Shown here in pieces: positions 55,617 through 64,000 of a DNA stretch of 64,000 bases. The DNA is taken from assembly GCF_045679555.1 (NCBI RefSeq), contig NC_092122.1, forward strand, positions 13,817,506-13,881,505, read 5' to 3'. The first letter of the stretch is position 1. Every line of letters starts with the position of its first letter. Made by a program: the position numbers and the translations under genes. The notes beneath the pieces were generated by a model, which had not been told where the DNA came from, ran no database searches, and saw only the letters and a list, made by a program, of their open reading frames with translations. Origin of the DNA: Salvelinus alpinus (taxonomy: Eukaryota > Chordata > Actinopteri > Salmoniformes > Salmonidae).

Positions 55617-56366
55617 GCTCTCTCTAATTCTCTCGTTCTCTCTTTCTTTCTCTCTCTCGGAGAACCTGAGCCCTAGGACCATACGTCACGGCAAACCGGG
55701 CATGATGACTCCTTGCTGTCCCCAGTCCGCCTGGCCTTGCTGCTATTCCAGTTTCAGCTGTTCTGCCTGCGGTTATGGAACTCCTACCTGTCCCAGACCT
55801 GCTGTTTTCAACTCTTAATGATCGGCTATGAAAAGCCAACTGATATTTATTCCTGATTATTATTTGACCATGCTTGTCATTTATGAACATTTTGAAAATA
55901 TTGGCTCTCTCTAATTCTCTCCTTCTCTCTTTCTTTCTCTCTCTCGGAGGACCTGAGCCCTAGGACCATACGTCACGGCAAACCGGGCATGATGACTCCT
56001 TGCTGTCCCCAGTCCGCCTGGCCTTGCTGCTATTCCAGTTTCAGCTGTTCTGCCTGCGGTTATGGAACCCCTACCTGTCCCAGAACTGCTGTTTTCAACT
56101 CTTAATGATCGGCTATGAAAAGCCAACTGATATTTATTCCTGATTATTATTTGACCATGCTTGTCATTTATGAACATTTTGAAAATCTTGGCTCTCTCTA
56201 ATTCTCTCTTTCTTTCTTTCTCTCGGAGGACCTGAGCCCTAGGACCATACGTCAGGACTACCGGGCATGATGACTCCTTGCTGTCCCCAGTCCACCTGGC
56301 CTTGCTGCTATTCCAGTTTCAACTGTTCTGCCTGCGGTTATGGAACCGCCACCTGTCCCAGACCTA
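55617..56366 (+). repeat. 287-bp tandem repeat in the L2 3' region (2.6 copies)
   Basis: Units start at 55617, 55904 and 56191. Each begins with a pyrimidine tract (TCTCTCTAATTCTCT), followed by CTGAGCCCTAGGACCATACG and ends CATTTATGAACATTTTGAAA. The third is truncated. Units differ at only a few positions. Confidence 0.93.
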
Positions 56367-56487
56367 TCAATTTACTTTTGATACTTAAGTATATTTAGAA
56401 CCAAATACTTTTAGACTTTTACTCAAGTAGTATTTTACTGCGTAACTTTTACTTGAGTAACTTTCTATTAAGGTATCTATACTTTTA
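56367..56487. mobile_element. hAT-type repeat fragment
   Basis: Contains ACTTTTACTTGAGTAACTTT and TTTACTCAAGTAGTATTTTA, the internal signature also seen (reversed) in the hAT element at 35806-35990. It fills the space between the L2 LINE and the next LINE. Confidence 0.65.
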
Positions 56488-59400
56488 GAGAGGTTAACCC
56501 AGGCCCTGTAGCCCCCAGTTCCACTCCTATTCCCCAGGCGCTATCATTTGTTGACTTCTGTAACCGTAAAAGCCTTGGTTTCATGCATGTTAACATCAGA
56601 AGCCTCCTCCCTAAGTTTATTTCTCTTCACTGCTTTAGCACACTCCGACAACCCTGATGTCCTAGCCGTGTCTGAATCCTGGCTTAGGAAGGCCACTAAA
56701 AATTCTTACATTTCCATCCCCAACTACAACATTTTCCGCCAAGATAGAACTGCCAAAGGGGGCGGAGTTGCAATCTACCGCAGAGATAGCCTGCAGAGTT
56801 CTGTCATACTATCCAGGTCTGTGCCATAACTGTTTGAGCTTCTACTTTTAAAAATCCACCTTTCCAGAAATAAGTCTCTCACTATTGCCACCTTTTATAG
56901 ACCCCCCTCAGCTCACAGCTGTGTATATGTGAATTGATTGCCCCCCATTTATCTTCAGAGTTCATACTGTTAGGTGACCTAAACTGAGATATGCTTAACA
57001 CCCCGGCCGTCCTACAATCTATGCTAGATGCCCTCAATCTCACACAAATTATCATGGAACCTACCAGGTACAACCCTAAATCCGTAAACACGGGCACCCT
57101 CATAGATATCATCCTAACCAACTTGCCCTCTAAATACACCTCTGCTGTCTTCAACCAGGATCTCAGAGATCACTGCCTCATTACCTTAAATAAGCATGCC
57201 CCATTCAAGAAATGTAGAACTAAGAACAGATATAGCCTTTGGTTCACTCCAGACCTGACTGCCCTTGACCAGCACAAAAACATCCTGTGGTGTACTGCAT
57301 TAGCATCGAATAGCCCCTGCGATATGCAACTTTTCAGGGAAGTTAGGAACCAATATACACAGGCAGTTAGGAAAGCAAAGGCTAGCTTTTTCAAACAGAA
57401 ATGTGCATCCTGTAGCACTAATTTCAAAAAGTTCTGGGACACTGTAAAGTCCATGGAGAATGAGAGCACCTCCACCCAGCTGCCCACTGCACTGAGGCTA
57501 GGAAACACTGTCACTACCGATAAATCCACGATAATTGAGAATTTCAATAAGCATTTTTCTATGGCTGGCCCTGCTTTCCACCTGGCTACCCCTACCCTGG
57601 CCAACAGCTCTGCACCCCCCACAGCAACTTGCCCAAACCTCCCCCATTTCTCCTTCACCTGAATCCAGATAGCTGATGTTCTGAAAGAGCTGCAAAATCT
57701 GGACCCCTACAAATCAGCTGGGCTAGACAATCTGGACCCTCTCTTTCTAAAATTATCCGCCGCAATTGTTGCAACCCCTATTACTAACCTGTTCAACCTC
57801 TCTTTCATATCTTCTGAGATCCCCAAAGATTGGAAAGCTGCCGCGGTCATCCACCTCTTCAAAGTGGGAGACACTCTAGACCCAAACTGCTACAGACCTA
57901 TATCTATCCAACCCTGCCTTTCTAAGGTCTTCGAAAGCCAAGTTAACAAACAGATCACCGACCATTTAGTATCCCACCGTACCTTCCCCACTAGGCAATC
58001 TGGTTTCCGAGCTGGTCATGGGTGCACCTCAGCCACACTCAAGGTCCTAAACGATATCATAACCGCCATCGATAAAATACAATACCGTGCAGCCGTATTC
58101 ATCGACCTGGCCAAGGCTTTCGACTCTGTCAATCACTGCATTCTTATCGGCAGACTCAACAGCCTTGGTTTCTCAAATGACTGCCTCGCCTGTTTCACCA
58201 ACTACTTCTCAGACAGAGTTCAGTGTGCCAAATCGGTGGGACTGTTGTCCGGACCTCGGGCAGTCTCTATGAGGGTGCCACAGGGTTCAATTCTCGGGCC
58301 GACTCTTTTCTCTGTATATATCAATGATGTCGCTCTTGCCGCTGATGATTCTCTGATCCACCTCTACGCAGACGACACCATTCTGTATACTTCTGGCCCT
58401 TCTTTGGACACTGTGTTAACAAACCTCCAGATGAGCTTCAATGCCATACAACACTCCTTCCGTGGCGTCCAACTGCTCTTAAATTCAAGTAAAACTAAAT
58501 GCATGCTCTTTAACCAATCGCTGCCCGCACCTGCCCTCCCATCTAGCATCACTACTCTGGACGGTTCTGACTTAGAATATGTGGACAACTACAAATACCT
58601 AGGTGTCTGGTTAGACTCTAAACTCTCCTTCCAGACTCACATTGAGCAGCTCCGATCCAAAATTAAATCTAGAATCGGCTTCCTATTTCGCAACAAAGCA
58701 TCCTTCACTCATGCTGCCAAACATACCCTCGTAAAACTGTCTATCCTACCGATTCTTGACTTCGGCGATGTCATTTACAAAATAGCCTCCAACACTCTAC
58801 TCAGCAAATTGGATGCAGTCTGGTCCCATCTGTTTTGTCATCAAGCCCCATATACTACCCACCACTGCGACCTGTATGCTCTCGTTGGCTGGCTCTCGCT
58901 TCATATTCGTCGCCAAACCCACTGGCTCCAGGTCATCTATAAGTCTTTGCTCGGTAATGCCCGCCTTATCTCAGCTCACTGGTCACCATAGCAGCACCCA
59001 CCCGTAGCACGCGCTCCATCAGGTATATTTCATTGGTCACCCCCAAAGCCAATTCCTCTTTGGCCACCTTTCCTTCCAGTTCTCTGCTGCCAATGACTGG
59101 AATGAATTGCAAAAAAAAATCACTGAAGCTGGAGACTTATATCTCCCTCACTAACTTTAAGCATCAGCTGTCAGAGCAGCTTACCGATTGCTGCAGCTGT
59201 ACACAGCCCATCTGTGAATAGCCCATCCAACTACCTAACTCATCCCCATATTTGTTTGAGTTTTTCTGCTCTTTTACAAACCAGTATTTCTACATGCACA
59301 TCCTCATCTGCACATCTATCACTCCAGTGTTAATTGCTAAATTGTAATTACTTCGTTATTAGGGCCTATTTATTGCCTTACCTCCTTACTTCATATGCAC

Positions 59401-59567
59401 ACACTATACAGATTTTTCTTTTGTGTTTTTGACTGTTTGTTTATTCCATGTGTAACTCTGTGTTGTTGTTTTTGTCTCACTGCTTTGCTTTATCTTGGCC
59501 AGGTCGCAGTTGAAAATGAGAACTTGTTCTCAACTGGCCTACCTGGTTAAATAAAGGTGAAATAAAA
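56488..59567 (+). mobile_element. 5'-truncated copy of the 2A-bearing LINE
   Basis: Homologous to 40067-44800 from AGAGGTTAACCCAGG onward and lacks the nested Tc1. Its 3' tail (CTACCTGGTTAAATAAAGGT then GAAATAAAA) joins a truncated PARP12-like exon 1 at 59568. Truncation falls exactly within the 2A-like motif, leaving EVNPGP at 56490-56507. Confidence 0.9.
57864..58991 (+). pseudogene. LINE reverse transcriptase ORF (2A-LINE, copy 2)
   Basis: 375 codons open with [60 protein letters not shown] and [10 protein letters not shown]. The catalytic YADD is intact. Upstream endonuclease pieces ([20 protein letters not shown], at 56548-57150) and a middle piece (56991-57662) are in other frames. This is the least damaged RT of the two copies. 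Confidence 0.88.
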
Positions 59568-59820
59568 TTCCATACAGATAAAACTTACACAGGTGTAAAT
59601 TGCTGCAGCCACTACATCCATTAGCTCTGCATAACCTCATCTTCGTCTTGGCAACTATCAGTTTGTTTCCCTTAGAGACAGCCCTGGTAAACATCTCCTG
59701 ATTCCCTAAAACACTTTCCAGGTCATCTTCCATCGTGCTAATGTTGGCACGTAATTCTCCCAGCTCAAAGAACCCATTTTGGGCACAGAGGACCTTGTAG
59801 ATCAGAGCTGTTGTATCCAT
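59568..59820 (-). pseudogene. Truncated PARP12-like exon 1 (copy of gene B exon 1)
   Basis: From Met at 59820 (MDTTALIYKVLC) to KFYLYG it is nearly identical to gene B exon 1 (31805-32076), with a handful of substitutions (CAQNGFF against CAHDGSF). The last 19 nt of the exon and its splice donor are missing, replaced by the LINE 3' end. No exons 2 onward lie upstream in the expected place. Confidence 0.88.
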
Positions 59821-60587
59821 GTCAGTCACCATAGGACACCTGGCTGTTGGCCCTCGCAAAACTGTACATATATTGTCAAATCTGAAGTAGAACTTTGCCC
59901 TTCATTAACTACAAAACAGGTGACCAGCATGCGACAAAACCATTTCTGACTAAATGAAACTTACAGCATATGTAACCACTCCCCTATTATGAAGGTAGCC
60001 AAGTATAACAAACAGGCAATGGAAAACACTAATGACAGAACAAACCCTTTTAAATACTCAAATTGAACTCTGTCCCAGTGGCATTTGGAACCTTCATTTA
60101 CAGCACAATAGGCCTGTTAGACACACAGGAGCAGCAGTAGTGAGTCATTGATTCAGTTTAATGTCAATAAAAACGATTTTTGTCCCCCAAAAATTACGTT
60201 TCTGACATTAGGGTGTTTCCAAATCTCTTAGAAAAGAGTAGGCTTGTCCAAAAAACATCCACAATCAATGATTTTCTGAGTTTATTCAGTTTAAAACACA
60301 GACATCAAACTGGTTTCATTTACAAAATGTATGGACTGTGTCAGCAGACCTGAGTAAAGGAAACATGCTCATCAAATTCATTTGTGCAAAATTACAAACG
60401 TCTGGTTTGTTGTTAACAGCTTTACTGTTATGTAGCCCTTACAGGTAAAGATACACAGCTATACTACATCTTTGATATGCAAATTAAATGATCATTCATA
60501 ATTTTAATACATCTTCTTTCTTATTTTCTTTTTTAGAAGTTTGCCATCAAAACATTCTACTTACTGCTCCACCCTGACAAAGGCAAG
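59821..60587. other. Duplicated intergenic segment
   Basis: Copy of 32077-33306 lacking the 516-bp solo LTR and with a small extra piece near 60170-60200 (GATTTTTGTCCCCCAAAAAT). No gene. Confidence 0.8.
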
Positions 60588-61250
60588 TTATTGCAGAAGG
60601 CATTTGTTTTTTTCTTTGGTGTCCCTCCTTTGAGCTGTTGGAACACTATACAGTGACTCAGGAGGAGATCTAGTGGTGCTTGTTGTGGTAGATAGTGGAC
60701 GATAGAAGGCACCTGCCGAGGGAGAGAACACCCGAGATGGGTTGCTTGCTGAGGGGGAGAGTGTGCTTGGAGAATTGCTTGACGTGGAGGGGGAAGTGTG
60801 TGAGAGAGTTTGTGTGTAAGGTGTGCTCAATGAGTATGAAGGGGATAGTGGGTGAGAGGTACTGCTGGCAGAGAGAGTGTGAGTAGTAGTCGTTGAGCGG
60901 GTGTGAGCCAGAGATAGGGTGCCAGTTAAAGGGGAAAGTGCAGGAGACAGGGTGCTGGCTGAGAGAGTGAGTGTAGGAGAGGGGGTGGGGGCTTGGGTAG
61001 CGAGTCTAGGAGAGGGGGTACTGGCTGGGGTAGTGAGTATGTGAGAGGGGGTACTGGCTGGGGTAGTGAGTGTAGGAGAGGGGGTACTGGCTGAGGTAGT
61101 GAGTGTAGGAGAGGGGGTACTGGCTGGGGTAGTGAGCACACGAGAGGGGGTGCTGGCTGGGGTAGTGAGTGTGCGAGAGAGGTTTGCAAATGAGGGATTG
61201 AAATCTGGGCCTAGGGTGGTATCCACCAATTGAGAACTTGGGGCTGGCTT
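60588..61250 (-). pseudogene. Detached C-terminal tail of a gene D-like PARP
   Basis: Corresponds to the 3' part of gene D's last exon, including the same stop region. It encodes [19 protein letters not shown], fewer 33-bp tail units than D, and the same ending ([16 protein letters not shown]). It breaks off at 61250, upstream of where the catalytic domain would begin, so no enzyme is encoded. Confidence 0.85.
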
Positions 61251-62261
61251 TACAAAATGTGTCAGCAGACCAGAAGTCCCAGAGTAAAGGAAACGTGCTC
61301 ATCATATTCCTTTTTACTAGTTGAACGTCACAGGAGGCTGCTGAGGGGAGAACGGCTCATAATAATGGCCAAAACGAAGGAAATTGAATGGCATCAAACA
61401 CCTGGAAACTATGAGTTTGATACCATTCCACCTATTCCACTCCAGTCATTACCACAAGACCGTTCTCCCAAATGAAGGTGTCACCAACCTCCTGTGTTGA
61501 ACATCATTCTGGTTTGTTGTAAGGGTTGCAAGGGTTTAACACACCAACTATGCATATTTAACATGAAAATGTAATTATCATTCAGAAACACTACAAATTG
61601 TCAACAGGTTGAGCTTTGACCACCAAATTGTTTAATTAACTCCTGCACTCTAGATGATGTGATAGTAGCAGATGTGTCAGAAGTAGTGGTCGATGTGGAG
61701 TGGTGAGACCCCAAGAGCGTGGAAGAGTCTGTGGAAGTGGGGGTGTATGATGAGTGAGAAGGTGTGTGGTAAGGTGTGCTCAATGAGTATGAAGGGGATA
61801 GTGAGTGAGAGGTACTGCTGGCAGGGAGACTGTGAGTAGTGGTCGTTGAGCTGGTGTGAGCCTGAGAGGGTGTGTCAGTTGAACGGGAAAGTGTGCGAGA
61901 AGGGGGGCTGGCAGGGGTAGTGAGTGTGCGAAAGGGGCTGGGGGGTTGGAGAGCCAGTCTACGAGAGGCTGTGCTGGCTGGGGTAGTGAATGTATAAGAG
62001 GGGGTACTGGCTGGGGTAGTGAATGTATAAGAGGGGGTAATGGCTGGGGTAGTGAATGCACGAAAGGGTGTATTGGCTGGGGTAGTGAGTGTGTGAGAGG
62101 GGGTAATGGCTGGGGTAGTGAGCGTACGAGAGGGGGTAATGGCTGGGGTAGTGAATGCACGAAAGGGTGTATTGGCTGGGATAGTGAGCGTACGAGAGGG
62201 GGTAATGGCTGGGGTAGTGAGCGTACGAGAGGGGGTAATGGCTGGGTTAGTGAGCGTACGA
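61251..62261 (-). pseudogene. Detached C-terminal tail and 3' flank of a gene A-like PARP
   Basis: 61251-61600 is an inverted copy of gene A's 3' flank (26786-27135). 61601-62261 is a copy of A's tail, ending LIKQFGGQSSTC like A's LIKHFGGQSSTC. Tail units are mostly TPAITPSRTLT and TPANTPFRAFT variants. It runs into the 100-N gap and no catalytic domain appears beyond. Confidence 0.83.
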
Positions 62262-62361
62262 NNNNNNNNNNNNNNNNNNNNNNNNNNNNNNNNNNNNNNN
62301 NNNNNNNNNNNNNNNNNNNNNNNNNNNNNNNNNNNNNNNNNNNNNNNNNNNNNNNNNNNNN
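62262..62361. other. Assembly gap (100 N)
   Basis: Placeholder gap at the end of the tail minisatellite of the gene A-like fragment. The sequence to its right is unrelated, so the breakpoint of the duplication is hidden. Confidence 0.99.
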
Positions 62362-62974
62362 ACAGAGATGATACAGTACCCAAACAGTCAGGCAATCAAA
62401 CTCCACTCAAATGAATTTGATCTAAATTAGTTCACTTGAAAATAGCCCTAAAAGTACAGTGAGTCTGCTAAAACACAAATGTACATAACATACACAAATA
62501 TATACATAATAGCCAGCCTTTTGTTTGGTAAATCATAATGCAAGATGTTCATAACGTCATGAGGTTTTGAACAATTCTCGTTAGAGGATTCACTCAAGCC
62601 AATCCCTTTAAAAAGGTTTTGTTAAGTTTAGTGAAAAGGACCTTATGTCACAACACATGTGCACTTACTGTGACATACATGACAAATAACATTCAGATAG
62701 TCCATTACACTTAGATTGAATTACCTATACAAAGGTTAAATACATGTCTGATTTCCAACAGAAAACGTAGGATGGATGTTGAGTCCCTTCAGCAATATCC
62801 AACAAAGCAACAGTGCCTCTGATAGAATACAGAACCTCTCCAAAAACAACGCAGGAGACAAGAGAGACACAGGTCTTCGTAATTGTTAATACACCTCTTT
62901 TCCAAAGTCATTGTTGAGTCATTGCAGCTTTCCTGTGGCACTACAAAACTGTCTTCAGATGATCCCTAATCCAG
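62362..62974. other. Non-coding interval
   Basis: No exon, RNA gene or repeat boundary recognised. Confidence 0.5.
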
Positions 62975-63105
62975 GCTGCATCACATCCGGCCGTGACTGG
63001 GATTCCCATAAGGCGGCACACAATTGGCCCAGCCTCGTCCTGGTCCTCAATTAGAATTTGTTCTTAACTGACTTGCCTAGTTAAATAAAGGTTGAATAAA
63101 AATGT
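62975..63105 (+). mobile_element. SINE 3' half
   Basis: GCACACAATTGGCCCAGCCT, then TTGTTCTTAACTGACTTGCC and a TAGTTAAATAAAGGTT tail, the standard 3' end of a salmonid tRNA-derived SINE. The tRNA-like head is missing. Confidence 0.75.
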
Positions 63106-63129
63106 TAAAGCAAATGCTTCCCCGTGGTC

Positions 63130-63632
63130 AGATTGGAATAATACTCAGGTTCAGTTGTGTTGCCCTCGTCTGGCACTGCTCTGCTGTTTTCATGAAGCCC
63201 TGGTCAGCCATCATTTGAGAGATCTCTGTATGAATGTGTTCCAGTTCAGTGTTTCCCCTCAGGTCCACTTGGACTGTCACTGCCCCACATGTCGAGGAGG
63301 GCTTCAGTCTCCTCAATTCTCAAGGGGAGATCTAGTTCCCATGGTGATGGACAGCTGCCTGATTCTGGAGATCCTGAAATAAAAACAAAAAAAACAAAGG
63401 CCCAACGTTGATAGTATAATGTAAGATTAGGAGATTGTCTCCTTACCTGTTTCTTGGACTTGGCCACCTGGGATCTCTCCCATGTCTGTGGCGTCATTTG
63501 GTTCCTCAGCCAGAGAGTCACAGGATATATACTTGTTCCTGAATATTTGCACAAACTGATCGTAGAATTTGCACTCCACTTTTTCCCCTCCAATCCTGGG
63601 AAAATAGAACATAACATGTGGTTGTTGACACA
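63130..63632 (-). pseudogene. Myb/SANT-like (trihelix) DNA-binding gene, frameshifted relic
   Basis: On the minus strand, the segment from about 63600 to 63450 reads GGEKVECKFYDQFVQIF, the end of one trihelix domain plus an acidic linker with SLAEEPNDATDMGE. The segment 63372-63130 reads RIEETEALLDMWGSDS and, after a 2-bp deletion near 63282, VQVDLRGNTELEHIHTEISQ and MMADQGFMKTAEQCQTR. That is a second trihelix (W..EE..ALL..W...EQCR.R) in two frames. Between them is an intron-like gap. Such proteins are transcription factors or accessory proteins of Harbinger transposons. The frameshift, if not an assembly error, makes it a pseudogene. Confidence 0.6.
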
Positions 63633-64000
63633 ATGTTTATTCCTCATATCTGGTTAGTTAATGATCTTTGATTTTCTATCATGAGCATGGTGTCGTGTCT
63701 TTGGCTATGCCGGATTAAATGATATGACATGCTATTCTATAAAATCCTTTCTCTGTAATTAATATTACCTGATTGAGCTAATCATGTAAATGTAATTAAC
63801 TAGAAAGTCGGGGCACCACGAAATAATATTTATAGAGCTGTTATCTTCCAAATAAACTCTTAAAGACCTAGTAATATTTTACATCAATAGCAGTCAATAT
63901 TAATCGTCACCTTATTTCAGTCTCATCTGAAAGTTGTAAATTCTTGGTTATCTTCACGAACCCTGGCTAACAAGTTGAATCAGCAATACAAAATTGGGTT

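Larger units (their letters stand above)
48335..56366 (+). mobile_element. L2-type non-LTR retrotransposon, interrupted by two insertions
   Basis: Segments 48335-49063, 50224-50393 and 51795-56366 reassemble into one LINE with an esterase-like ORF1, an endonuclease/reverse transcriptase ORF2 and a long 3' region. The left end is approximate. Insertions are an LTR element (49064-50223) and a 1.4-kb dispersed repeat (50394-51794). The 3' region ends in two and a half tandem copies of a 287-bp unit. The RT and 3' tail (TTATGAACATTTTG) fit the L2 clade common in salmonids. Confidence 0.85.

Overview
This is vertebrate nuclear DNA, almost certainly from a salmonid fish (Salmo/Oncorhynchus/Salvelinus group). 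The reasons are split genes with GT-AG introns, long CA/TG microsatellites and large minisatellites, and a very dense load of repeats typical of salmonids: Tc1-like transposons, TTAA-flanked MITEs, hAT and LTR fragments, LINEs with a TTAAATAAAGG-type tail, and a tRNA-derived SINE. The species call is inference. All exon coordinates below were assembled by hand from splice sites and reading-frame phase.

Layout. 1-7.7 kb: an L1-like ORF1 fragment at the left edge, then non-coding DNA rich in microsatellites and minisatellites, probably the 5' flank or a long intron of the next gene. 7.69-10.59 kb (+): the last five exons of tmcc3, a transmembrane/coiled-coil ER protein, with a 26-bp minisatellite in its third visible intron and a long 3' flank. 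12.8-23 kb: a transposon graveyard holding two Tc1 families, a TTAA MITE, a large inverted-repeat element and dispersed salmonid repeats. 23.0-47.1 kb: a cluster of three PARP12/ZC3HAV1-like mono-ADP-ribosyltransferase genes. Gene A (+, 5'-decayed) and gene D (-, complete) are inverted paralogs that flank gene B (-), which is complete but lacks the WWE domains. 47.1-59.6 kb: gene D's putative interferon-responsive upstream region, then an L2-type LINE broken by an LTR element and another repeat, then a second copy of the LINE that sits inside gene D. 59.6-62.4 kb: a scrambled, truncated duplicate of parts of the PARP cluster. 62.4-64 kb: a SINE tail and a frameshifted Myb/SANT (trihelix) gene relic.

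How it fits together. PARP12/ZAP-family proteins are CCCH-zinc-finger ADP-ribosyltransferases of the vertebrate antiviral response. Here the family has been locally duplicated, inverted, domain-shuffled and fitted with long Pro/Ser/Thr-rich C-terminal tails encoded by an in-frame 33-bp minisatellite. Because A and D share introns, A serves as an internal empty-site control for four separate insertions in D (LINE, MITE, hAT, LTR). Both 100-N assembly gaps fall inside copies of the tail minisatellite.
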